In this document: positions 10,830 through 21,701 of the stretch, in pieces
Numbering within the stretch: position 1 is the first letter of the stretch
Layout: each line of letters opens with the position of its first letter
Source: Dipteris shenzhenensis
Taxonomy: Eukaryota > Polypodiophyta > Polypodiopsida > Gleicheniales
Length of the DNA: 64,000 nucleotides
NCBI GenBank assembly: GCA_047967505.1
Contig: CM106539.1
Strand: one strand, 5' to 3'
Position numbers and translations under genes: made by a program
The notes under the pieces: generated by a model
The model's database searches: none
What the model was told of the DNA's origin: nothing
The model's input: the letters and a program-made list of their open reading frames with translations, nothing else

Positions 10830-11569
10830 TGTAAGAAAACAATACAATGTTTGTGCTCAACAGATAACAGGATCTCATATGCAAGAGAGAAAAGCAGATA
10901 GTATGGAGAATAAAAAATTTGATTACTGTAAAACTGATACAATATATGGCGCTGCCTCCCAGTCGTGCGCTCCTATGTGAGAAGCTTTGATGGCATGCTA
11001 GAAACAGTAGAGGACAGAGGCTGGATGCTAAGGAATCAGGGTTGCTATAGCTAGTGATGATGATGGGCTTCACGGGCTTGTTCTTATATAGCCACCAGTC
11101 ATAGTCGGTTAGACCCAATTGGGTGACCGACCCAGTCTGTCCAAAACGGTCGATTGGAGGTTGGTCCCGAAATAGGCCACCGACCACACGATAGAACCAT
11201 GGCACAGAATAGAGCAACTAACCTACAGTCTCTGTTCGGGGCCTAGAGCCACATCCGGGATCATCTGGGGCTCCAAATGGGCCCCGCAACCCGAGAGTGG
11301 GCTGCCCCAGGAAATGCTCCGTCTACCCTCAGTGCGGTCAGTCATGGGATGTCTTCCCACACTTGCATGTAGCCTAGTTAGCAGTGTGCCAACTCTATCT
11401 GAAGCCATCTAGCCATCAGGCCACACATGGCCCCCATTTGGTGTCCAAACCAGGACCACCAACCGGATAACCAAGCTACTCAAATGCCTTCTCCTCATAT
11501 GGGGGGCTTACAAGTAGAGTTAGCTGGTTCCCGTGTAGTTACACGAGAGTGGAGCATTGATATCTAACA
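10830..11569 (-). repeat. Complete copia B 5' LTR (740 bp)
   Basis: Bounded by TGTTAGATATC at 11569 and CTTACA at 10830, next to the PBS. It aligns along its length with 31073-31801. A TATA box reads TATATAAG on the minus strand at 11083-11090, in the same place as 31541-31548 in the other copy. Confidence 0.92.
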
Positions 11570-11920
11570 CCTCTCCATGTGCACCTCCAAAAATGCAATA
11601 CTTTCTTTTGCACCAGCTAGTGTATTGCACATTCTCAATTACAACCTTCTAGTGGCTTTATTGATGTCTTGAACATGATGGATTGTCTTGCCAAAAAGTT
11701 GCATGATGAACTCTGTCCAAATCCTCTACAATAGGAAGTAGGGTCTTGTCTGCTCCAGACTCTATTGAGCCTCTTAAGAATTCTAAGACCAAACTACTAT
11801 ACGTGACCCAAGTGGTGGTATCAGCTAGAGATGCCGCTTCTTGCTACACGAGCTTTCGCAGCTCATTAGACAATTACATGCAACTTTGTAGGCCAACTTT
11901 CTTCTCCAATTTTCAAGGTC

Positions 11921-11980
11921 TCTTGGATAGGATTAGATCACAATCTTTTCTCTTGGATAGGATTAGATCACAATCTTTCA
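11921..11980. repeat. 30-bp tandem duplication
   Basis: The unit beginning TCTTGGATAGGATTAGATCA occurs at 11921-11950 and 11951-11980, differing only in the last two bases. Confidence 0.95.
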
Positions 11981-12641
11981 AGCTGTAGAGTCAAAATGGA
12001 AATATATTTTCTCTAGAAAGTGTTATGTGAATTAAGTGTGAATTTTTAGGCAGGTAGCATTGAGCTCGATGATGGTGTACTCTTCCTCAAGGGAGGGTGA
12101 GCCTTTTTTGAGGTTAGGCTTGAAGAGGAGAGCGAGCCTTTTTTGAGATTAGGCTTAAGGGGGAGAGCGATACTTTCTTTAGGAACCTTCGCCATGCAAG
12201 AAATCTTGGCTAAATTCTTGCAACTGTTGCTTTTGTTGTTACTGTTGTTCAGTGAGGAGACAGAGATCGTGTGGTGAACCTGCATGGCGATGGCAAAGAT
12301 CACTCAGTGCGAAGGGAGAGGATGAGGTAAGCTGATGTCTCATCCATATGTGAAGCAATGGATGGTTGATATTGAATGCATGTGCTACTATATTCATGTA
12401 AGAAACCATGAAGTAGCAAACTGACCTGATGAGGATGAAGATGTGTTGCTTTTGCTCCTATACTTCCTTTAGATTTGGCTAGAACTCTGCTGGAAGGAAG
12501 TGTTGCATTGCTACTGGAGACTGAGGGAAGGCCCAGTTCTAAGGGTGGAGGAGGCAAAGGAGAGCTGCATTAGTGGATCACAAAGTTGAATGTGTCAAAT
12601 GTAAGGAATGGAGCTACTTTTTTGTAGGCAAGGTGGGTTAC

Positions 12642-12790
12642 AAGAGATCATGCAGATGCAACAATGAAGGGGTCATGTAGATGCAATACTATTGGGTATC
12701 ACAAATGTTCAACATTGCAGGGCATCATGCTGATGCAACAAATGGTCATTAGTGTCATGTAGATGAACACTACAGGGGGTCACATGGATG
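12642..12790. repeat. Degenerate ~30-40 bp repeats with core GATGCAACAAATGG
   Basis: Four to five imperfect copies of a unit like TCATGTAGATGCAAC...ATGGGTCA follow each other with variable spacing. Looks like a decayed minisatellite. Confidence 0.6.
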
Positions 12791-13439
12791 CAACGAATGG
12801 TGATCTTGGACCCTCTTCTAGGGCCCTTTCTAGCTCCTTTCTTGCCCCTTTTGACTACCCATTCATGATCCTTTCTTGCACTTTTTGTTTTCCTCTACTT
12901 GCTTTCTCATGCCCCTTTTGGGCTGAATGTAATGCCTTTCTTGGGGTGCCCATCCCATATGCATTCTAACCATTGAACCCAACTCTGTCTTTGTATCTAA
13001 CAAAACCTACCTAATTTAGGTAACCTAATGCCTCTACAAGAGACCCTAGATAAGCCTTCTCTATACATAGGCCCATTCACTAGTGGACAAGAATGATATG
13101 TAATTATATAATATAATAATTGGTTATCTCATTTCTAGAGTTTACACTCAAGATTACATTTTTTAAATTCCAATCTTTGTAAAATGTTTTTGACTTTAGC
13201 ATTTTTATATTCACGAAATTCAAAGTACTATATGTCTTCAACTTTAGCATGATGCTATTTACAAAATGTCAATATACTTACCTGCCCGGATCTAGTTCCA
13301 AATATAATGGAGTCCTATGCTTCTTGGTAATAAGCATTCACAAAAGCTTTGAGTGGCATGAATATCACAAGAGCTTGTGGGGGTCAAGCTTTCCCATAAA
13401 TGGGAAAAACAAACAGGCCCACAACCTACGTGAATTCAA

Positions 13440-14340
13440 ATCTTGGCTTTTGGCTGTATAAAAGGCTGCGGACCTTCGTTCTTCAAGAGGAGTGAGGAAA
13501 GTCGAGAAAAGGCTGACAAGAAGCTTTAGTACCACCGTAATAAGTAAAGCTTACAAATCTGCAGGAATCCGTTGTCTGGTCTCAGCTTTGTGTGGAGTTA
13601 AATCTAAGGACACCGGCTCCCGAGCAAAGAGAGAAGGTGTATCGTGGGAGTCTGGAGAGGTGATAGTGCACCGTCCAGGCTTTGAAGAGGAATCAGCTCG
13701 GCAAAAAGGACCGAAGTGTCTCTGCAAGGCTGCAACTGCACACAGTGCAGGACTACGAGCCTACGACCACTTTTACTGAACTCGCCATAGCTGCGAGCTC
13801 AACCAGAGCCCGGCAGATATGGCGAGCTCGACCATAGGCAAACGCAGAGCATAGGGAGACAATGCTGGGACTACGAATTCTGAGCTCGCCATGGCTGCAA
13901 GCTGAACCAAAGGCAAGGCACAGAGCGTCAGCTCACCAGCAAAGGGCTGTTATAAGGTCCTCGATGTACAGAAGTGCAAGGATGGCGATGAAAATCCAGT
14001 CTGCCTTCCGTGAATCTTCAGGATATTGTCAGCTCACTGTGAACGCAACTCACTGCAGCTCACAAGGAAAACAACGGTTGCTGGGTGCTCACCCCCATTC
14101 TCCATAGATCAACAAGCCGCAGGTCGAAATCGTCCCCGTCTTGCATGTTGCTGCAAACACTGCCGCAGCGAGGGCTCCATTGCTAGGCCATTTTGTGAAC
14201 GTACTCGTTCAAATCGCCTGGGCATTGTTTTGGGGCCAGGTAGACAGCTCCCCAGTCCTGAATCCGGATTCCTGATGCCCCTTGGGGTCTTGGGCGGTTA
14301 CCTACTGTCTAGCTTGGGCTTGACCACTGGCATTTAGCTG
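13440..14340 (+). other. GC-rich promoter-like block of unknown origin
   Basis: GC content rises well above the flanks. A TATA box at 13457-13464 is followed by short open frames (13492-13779 and 14026-14337) without recognisable domains. A motif GAGCTCGCCATRGCTGC recurs near 13780 and 13880. It could be an LTR R/U5 plus leader of an unrecognised retroelement or the 5' end of a gene; neither can be decided by eye. Confidence 0.35.
13457..13464 (+). promoter_or_regulatory. Candidate TATA box
   Basis: TATAAAAG within GGCTGTATAAAAGGCTGCGG, at the start of the GC-rich block. The match is good but nothing downstream confirms a transcript. Confidence 0.4.
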
Positions 14341-14920
14341 TTTCATGGCTGATCATGGATAGCGATTGTGAGGACGACAGACGACAGTGAGCCCACCGGA
14401 TAGTGCGGTCCGTCTGCTAACAATGGCAGCGCTACAGATGTCGCTGCTGTCGTGCGATGGGTTGTGGTGGCGCTGGATAGTGAAAAATGCTACGGACAAG
14501 TTCACAACATCTGTTTGTGTGATGTGTGTGTCATGTGAGGCTTAGGTCCAGTGCAAGCGTGACGCCGTGTAGCAATCAGGCCAAACTATCGTTTTGTTCA
14601 CGCGCTTCAAAGCCTGAACGAGTCTCACACATATAATGCAGCGCTGGCTTCGTTGAAATGGATATGTGAGCACTTGCAGGAGCTCTGAATGTGAGAGCTG
14701 CACCGTTTTGATTGGTTCTCTATGAGTCCCGGAGTCTTAAAGCCTCTGCAAGCGCCAGCTCCCATCTTTGCTATCGGATGCTGAGAAAATGGCGCACTGG
14801 TGTTGGATATGGCAACCTCCAAAATTGAGGTGCCAAATTCCGAACCAATGGCGCTTCAACACTCCATCAAGATTTGTGCAATGCTCCAAAAACCATCAAC
14901 AGAGTCGCATGTTGTGCACC

Positions 14921-14938
14921 GTGTGCACTGGCCCTTAG
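14921..14938. repeat. 18-bp direct repeat, copy 1
   Basis: GTGTGCACTGGCCCTTAG, identical to 15873-15890. The pair encloses about 934 bp that might be a small inserted element. Confidence 0.7.
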
Positions 14939-15872
14939 TGCACACTCACGCGAAAAACAAGATAGATTGATGCGCCCCAAGTTGAAGAACTCACACCTCC
15001 TTTTTTAAGGTTGCATTTTTGAGCACCCGTGCTCAAATTTCGCTCCACCCAATGAAAAGCTGGCACGTGGCTTTGAGAGCAAGTAGAAGTGCTTTTAATG
15101 CTCTCTCAGAACTAGAGAGCTTGATGGGTAAACCAATGAAAGCTTGACAGCTCCTTCATGCAGAGCTCTCTGCAAACATGTAGACCTCTTTGCTAACATT
15201 TAGACGTGTATTAATGCAACAAACTTATTCGAGCTATTAGAGCATGTGAACTAAATAATAGAACGCACCAATTATGCATTACATGCTCATGTGCAATGGC
15301 TCTGAGCAGCTTGATTTGCAAAAGACCAGGAAGTAGGTCGAGTGCACATGCATCAAAAAATGCACGAACAGTCCGTGCATCAGCTGTGTAGTGCATGTTG
15401 ATCCAGGAGCTCTTGAGGGAAAATGTTTTGTTCACACGATTTTGGAGCGACAACCTTGCTGGAAGAATCGGTAACCAATTGTTGTACTATCTTCGTCTAC
15501 CCAGTTCTGCATACCTTGTACGTAGAGAGAATCCCCATGTGGAGGTGAAAATGGCTGGGAGGGTCAGTCAACAAAGTGTGGTGCACCAACATTGTGTTTC
15601 TTTCATAAGGCCTAGCCTATAAGCACCTTCTAGATTTGTTACGTGCTTGTAAAACCTTTTAATCCATGTTTCATGTATATTTCGAAACTCTATTTCATTT
15701 TGGCTTTTGAGAGTCGTCGTCTACTTTGAGCTCATATTCATCTTGTTCAATAGATTCATGACCTTGCTCCTAGAAGGTGCAGATTTGTGCACCTGAGCAC
15801 AGCTGAGGGAGCTATCTTCAATTCTACATGTGAATTGAAGACCAGCACCACTAGCAGCGCATTCAGGGCTAT

Positions 15873-15890
15873 GTGTGCACTGGCCCTTAG
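15873..15890. repeat. 18-bp direct repeat, copy 2
   Basis: Exact match to 14921-14938. No poly-A tail or terminal inverted repeat was seen next to it. Confidence 0.7.
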
Positions 15891-17606
15891 ACGAAACTCG
15901 AATCTAGGGATGCATCGATATCTCATGTGTTAGCAGGTCTCTTCCAAGCTCTAAGTATACATCTGAGCTGAAATAAAGGATTGAGCAACATGATAAAGCC
16001 CACCTGAATCATGTCAATTTGCATTTGGAACTAATTAAGAGAAAAGAACTAAACATGTAATCTTTGCTACATCCATTTTTGAGTTGGGGGACAAAGCATA
16101 CATACAGGAATACTCTTGTTGAGACGAGAGACAATGTCTAGGAACATTCCTCTTTCCAAAGGAGGCCAAGTGGTGAGGTGGAGGTGTTGCACGGGGGATC
16201 CGTTGGTGAAGTGGATATGCTAGGGCCTCTAGGGATCAATATGGCCACTAGAGTTTAACATTTACACCCCACTTGTGAACCGGGGGAGGTGGCCAAACAA
16301 CCACCTAGGTGCACACACCCATGCAATGAAGGACAAGCCCTTTGAAGTTAGGGGTGAGTTGCATGCCTCGTGACTACTTGACTTAGTGTTTTTTTCACAC
16401 AACAACTTCTTTTCCTTGAAATTTTTTAAAATATCCCACTAAACATGGGATATGGGTGTCAAACCAAGGAGGAAATTTGTGGAGAGCTTCGGAGCCTTTT
16501 GCCGTCTGGTTCCACCATTTAAATGGACCTCTTGTTGTTGTGCCGACACATGATTATAAGAAATACACATCAAGGTTTTGGGGGGTAAATGGTATGTAGC
16601 ATGCATGCAGGCTATTTGGGGAGTGTGTAGTGTGAAGTCAAGGCACCCGTTGGTAGTGTTAAATAACACTATATGCATTGTGTTGAATAATACAATTGTG
16701 GTTTAGGGTAATGACAAAATGCACCTCTTTGTGTCTCTGGGATGAGACACTAGAAGACTTGAGTGGTCATAAAAAGGGTTGAAGAGAAAAAACCTTAAGA
16801 CAAGGGGAACACCTACAGGCAGCTCTACTAGTTTATATAATAAACTGATGGATAATCTGCTAGAGGCATTAGAATCGATTTGTGCCATTCTTTGCATGAT
16901 GGGGTGCCAACAAGGATTTGCGTAGTAGATCTAAATCGATTGATTTTGAATTGATAGTTTAAATCAATTTAAACGTATTTTTAAAGAAAAAGCTATGATC
17001 CAAATTCAAATTTTAAAACAAGGACTAGTTACAACCCATTACCATGTGAAACCTAAAAATAAATCTTGATATTTTATAATTATTACATGTATTTAATATT
17101 AATGCATGGTGGTATAAGACTACACAGTAATACTATTTAATGTCATCTAGTGATTATAAATAATACCACGTGATATTTCTAGATTGTCATAAGGTAAATT
17201 TTAACTATACATAGGCTCACCACCCATAGTCCCATCGCCTTCTTGAGATTCTAGTGCTCTCTAATTAAGCTTGCTAGAATCTCAAAAACAACAACTAGGA
17301 TTCCAAAAGGACTAACAAGGCTTTAAATTGAATGTATGACCTTTATTTTATCCCTCCTAAAAGGCTTGTGGTTGGTTGTATAGTTGACTTTTTGCTGGCT
17401 TGTATCAACTCACATATAGATATATATAGCATTATTTTAATGTTTCTAGTTAGTAGACTACAATGTTTGACTTTCGTTAGTTGATAATTGCATGTCATTT
17501 TTTTATTTTTAAAATCATTTTATAGAAGGAATAGGGTTTTTTAAAAAACATTGTAGATATTAAACTTTGATCTTTTAGTGTTTAATTAATAGATAATTTA
17601 TGTATG

Positions 17607-17657
17607 CACTAGTTATTAATAATAAATTTTTTGCAGACACTAGTTATTAATAATAAA
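17607..17657. repeat. 20-bp AT-rich direct duplication
   Basis: CACTAGTTATTAATAATAAA occurs at 17607-17626 and 17638-17657, separated by 11 bases. Confidence 0.9.
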
Positions 17658-17767
17658 CATCCACACAAAATAATAATTTAGTGTTTTTTAAAAATTGTGT
17701 CAGTTGGTGGGAGCTTCGCTTATGCTAACGTGTAACAACCTAAACATGGATGTAAATATATTATTGT

Positions 17768-17882
17768 AATATTGTGTATGTGCATGCGTGCATGTGTGCA
17801 TGCATACATATGTGTGTGCGCGCATGCGTGCGTGCATGTGTGTGTGTGTGTGTGCATGCACGTGCGTGCATACATGTGTGTA
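17768..17882. repeat. TG/CATG-rich microsatellite
   Basis: Alternating purine-pyrimidine tract of TGTG, TGCATG and GCGTGC units. Open frames across it are artefacts of the repeat. Confidence 0.9.
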
Positions 17883-17889
17883 GAAAATT

Positions 17890-19690
17890 TTGGAATTGGC
17901 ATTTAATGGGCTACTATGACGGCAAGCTGTACTATATTTCCAAAAGAAGAAATTATTGGTTTGATGCTTGGTTGTCCAGCTACACCTCCTCATCAGGATC
18001 TCGCCGCCATTGCAGATCCAGAGGAGAATATGCAGGCCTGAACTCATATGGGTGTATCTCAATCAATTGCAGCCATATATAGTGGCTTTGCAAGAATATA
18101 ATCAGCATATGTATGTAGGACACCAAGGTCATTTTGCTGGGTATAGGAGAGCTTTCTTTCTTAAGCAAATGTTGCCCTCAATGACAATCAGGGAAGATGG
18201 ATTATTATGCAGTGTCTTATCCAGGGAGAGATATTTGAATTTTCCTCAGTCTATGCACCTCAATCCTCTCGTAGCATAGGTTTGATTTGGGATGCTATGC
18301 AATGGTATCCCTAGAGACATCATGCATTCATTTGTGGTTAATAATGTCCCATAGTAAGGAGGCAATCCTTCTAGTAATACTCATATGTTGGCCTTTGAGA
18401 GACACCATTGGTCTCAATTATCTCTTCACCTCAGCCTTGTTGATCTTTGGAAGGAATCACAGCCCATGTTGCCAAGTATACTTTCCAATTATCAGGCTCG
18501 CCTAGATCATTGGCACAGGGTTAATCCACAACATCATGATAATCTCACTTGCATAATGTGGGTTGACTATGCCCTTACATATTTGGGTCATGCCCCTTTA
18601 TCATTTGATGATATCTCTTCATGAAATGCTAATTGATAGGCTATCACAGAGAAGGCTTCTCATTGTTAATAGTAGTTACTTGGAGCATGATGCATATAAG
18701 GCAATGGTTTGTGATTCCATTAAGCCTCTTTCACATCAATGCCATATCGATATTAATTATGCATGGATGTTTTTGTTGCTAGAATGCAAGCAGCTATTTG
18801 TGATTATGGAAAAAACTACATAAAGGCTCGAGAGATGTTGTTGCTTAGGCCAAAAACACTTACCAAACATTGACTAAAATTAGTCATTTTCAGTCTTTGT
18901 CTATGGAAGAAAGCATATGTTGACTAACGTAAACACTATTTGCAATGCAATGATCATAGAAAAGTTCCTAAATGGGAGACACAAGCAAGACAAAGGTCTT
19001 TTTTGGATAAAGGTTGCTCATCAAAAGAGTTTTTTAAAAGCCTACATTACAAGAGGCAGTCTGCAAGTATCTACCGAGTCCTCATGCTTGGTGGTTGTTT
19101 GACTTCCTCGATCACAACTTGTTATAACTTGTGTCACTCACTTTGCTCAATAGTTTGGGCACACATATCTCCCTTCGTAGGAAGTTCTATCTGCACGGTG
19201 ATAGCTTTTGCAACATGTCTTTCCCGTTGTTTCTCCTACATGGCTTTAAAGCTGGTCCAAGAGGAACCTTTCATTGAAAGGGAGTTATCTCATGCAATAA
19301 GATCCTGTGATAGATGGAAGTCTCAAGGGATAGTCTCACTGTTGAATTTTTTCCTCGCATATACTTTGCTGCATGCTTGGCAAAACCAACAAATGCTAGA
19401 TTCCTAGAAGAAAGGGCTTGTCAAGCTTCTTCCAAAGGAGCAAATATGTGAATCATTGGTTGATTGGAGACCTATCACTCTCATGCTTGTTACTTATAAG
19501 ATAATCACCAAAATGGTGTTGATCACATCAAAGGTACTTACATGATGGTCTCCATCCCGAACAATATGGATTTTCCTCGTAGGCATATCACTGATAATAT
19601 TGCTAATGCATATGTTGGAATAGAATATGCAAAATACACGAAGTAGAATGTGCTCTTGTTGCAAGTTGACATTGCCAAGGCTGTGTGTGT
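17890..19690 (+). pseudogene. Non-LTR (LINE-type) endonuclease/reverse transcriptase relic
   Basis: Fragments in several plus frames follow the order of a LINE ORF2. An endonuclease-like piece has LQPYIVALQE near 18070. The pre-RT stretch has SKEFFKSLHYKRQ near 19020. RT motifs are KGLVKLLPKE and VDWRPITL, then TYKIITKM (19410-19515), then PEQYGF and ITDNIANAYVGIEYAK and VLLLQVDIAKA (19555-19680). These match the usual NWRPITLLN...YKIIAK and QTGF...ILDN...KIDFDKAYD pattern. The relic stops at a (GT)n run before the catalytic FADD region. Heavily frameshifted; no ends or poly-A visible. Confidence 0.75.
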
Positions 19691-19699
19691 GTGTGTGTA
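19679..19699. repeat. (GT)n microsatellite
   Basis: A short TG run exactly where the LINE homology ends, then AT-rich DNA. Confidence 0.85.
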
Positions 19700-21040
19700 A
19701 TTTTTAAAATTTAAATCTATATATATGTATACATTTGGTTTTATGCCATTTGCGAGGCTCACTTATGATAGTCCAGGCTCAACCCATCATAGTCTAACAA
19801 GTTATATGGACAATGTATGCTGGCTTGTATGAACATGCAAATTATATAGCTAGAAAACTCAATACATGTGTTTGACATGAATATATGAGCATCTATTACT
19901 ATGTCATCTATGATGATATATTATAAAATAAATATTGGGTGTGGCATTTATGAGCTAATACACTTGTTTAGAATGCAGCATTTCTATATAGATTATAAAA
20001 CGTGGGAAGTAGAAAAATGTGACATGCCATCCCACACCTATTTTGTAGGTAGATTACCATGTCTATAATTGTCTAATTATTTTGAGAGAGTACAATACAA
20101 TTGAATGGTTTTGCTATGCTTGAGGTCTAGTTGCCTTACATGAAATCTAACAAGTGAACACTAAAAAGTTGCATAGAGATGTAAAACTCTCGAGGCATTC
20201 ACTATGTGAAATCCTGCTACATCACACATACATTTAATAGAAGGGGCTTTAAACACCACATTTGTCCCTTAGTGGTATGTGTGTACTTTTTGTAATTCTG
20301 TAAGAAAATAAAATCCATTTTTTTGAAGTCACGTGCAATCTTACATATTACTTCGAGGACTCCCTAGGGTAAAATATTTTAGACATAATCTTAAAATATT
20401 GTGGACTTTCATGCAAGCGTTGATGGCTACTGCACTAGTGTGTGGTGATATAATGACATTGACGTAGAACATGATGCCTCAAATGATCATAGTGGAAATA
20501 GATGCTTACGTACTTGAGAAAAAGAGAGACATGGAAAAATGAAATTTACCCTCCCATGCCTTTTTTTATAGGTATATTACCACATCTATAATCATCCAAT
20601 TATGTTGGGAGGGGACAAGCCAATTGGATGGTTTCTCTATCTCAAGGAAGTTGTAATAGAAATTCTTTAGTATCTCATTATTATTATAATTATGTTGGCT
20701 ATCTTCAATAATGTTACATTTTTAAAAGTGTGTATGCTTCTTTTTCAACCTTAATAGCAATCATGGCACCAAAGAGATGAGGTCATAAACTATGCATCAC
20801 AAGTAGGTTATTTTAGTCGAGTTTACTATTTAATGCATGGACTTGTAACATCTCCCATAAGACATTGATAGGAGTTGGAACAAGAATTAGTTTGCATTTC
20901 TAAGGATATCTTACAAATCAAATCAGAAAGTTTCAAGGGCCAAGAGTTCAAGTAGTCATAGAAGATCTTATGGGCAAGAGACAAAATGTGAGTATGGTAT
21001 CATATTACATCAAGAAGCCCAAGGCAACGCAAAAATCAAT
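19700..21040. other. AT-rich stretch, nothing recognised
   Basis: No motif-bearing frame and no clear termini of an element. Confidence 0.5.
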
Positions 21041-21415
21041 AGGAGGGAGGGGGGGCAGGGGCGCGGGAGGGGAAGGGGCGGGGAAGGCGGGAGGGGGAAG
21101 GGAGGGGAGGGGGGTTAAGGGGGAAATTCCCCCCCACACACTTGTTGTGCACGCAACAGGGGGAGGCACAGGAGCAGGAGGGGAAGGGGAGGGGCGAGGG
21201 CGGGGGCAGGGCGGGGAGGGTTGGGGGGGGGAGGGGAAGGGAGGTTAGGGGGTTTGGGAAGGGGAGGGGCAGGGGAAGGGGCGGGGACGAGGGAGGGGAG
21301 GGGGGTTAACCCCCCACTTGTTGCGCACGCAATAGGGTGAAGGGGGGCGGGGAGGGGAGGGGAAGGGGAGGGGTGTGGGGAAGGGACGAGGGCAAGGAGG
21401 CGAGAAGGGGGAGGC
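21041..21415. repeat. G-rich (GGGGA/GGGAGG) block in two ~175-bp units
   Basis: Almost pure purine with dozens of runs of three or more G. Each unit contains GGTTAA, then a C run, then CTTGTTGYGCACGCAAYAGG (near 21141 and 21317). This suggests an imperfect tandem duplication. G-quadruplex potential is high on the plus strand. Confidence 0.85.
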
Positions 21416-21420
21416 AGATG

Positions 21421-21655
21421 AAAAAAATTAATTAACTTAATTTATTTTAAAAAAATAAAAAAGTTAAAATAACTAAACTAAAAAAAAATAAAAAATTAAA
21501 TTAAATTTTAAATATAAAAATAAACTAATTAATTGAAATAAAATAATTAAAAAAGAAAGAAAATAAATTAATTTATTTTATTTTAAAAATAAAAAATAAA
21601 TAAAACTTAAAATAATATTTAATTAGAAATTTATTTAATATTTTGAGTTTGAAAA
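21421..21655. other. Extreme A/T tract
   Basis: About 235 bases of nearly only A and T between the G-rich block and the coding region at 21702. Confidence 0.85.
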
Positions 21656-21701
21656 TCATTGTAGTTCTCATTTTTTATTTTTGATTGTTTTTCAGAAAAC
21701 T

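Larger units (their letters stand above)
6686..11569 (-). mobile_element. Ty1/copia element, family B, 3' LTR truncated
   Basis: Right to left: complete 740-bp 5' LTR (11569-10830), PBS (10829-10818), gag, protease, integrase, RT, RNase H, polypurine tract (6772-6764) and the first 78 bases of the 3' LTR (6763-6686). The 3' LTR is cut at 6686 where copia A begins. A second, plus-strand copy of the same family is at 30090-31801, and its LTR confirms the boundaries. The coding part is broken into several frames. Confidence 0.93.
11570..13440. other. Unassigned intergenic stretch
   Basis: No convincing coding region or element termini. Short open frames here lack domain motifs. It contains the two short tandem repeats listed separately and is otherwise moderately AT-rich. 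Confidence 0.5.
14341..17760. other. Unassigned stretch without recognisable genes
   Basis: Mixed composition to about 16000, then strongly AT-rich. Only short frames lacking motifs. Contains one half of the spaced 18-bp repeat pair at each end of 14921-15890 and a short AT-rich duplication at 17607-17657. Confidence 0.45.

Noticed and set aside
17774-18082. Open frames rich in Cys/His/Val across 17.77-17.9 kb
   Set aside because: They arise from the TG/CATG microsatellite; the His/Thr pattern is purely repeat-derived.
20970-21248. Gly/Glu-rich 92-residue frame
   Set aside because: Translation of the G-rich tract; no non-repeat sequence supports it.
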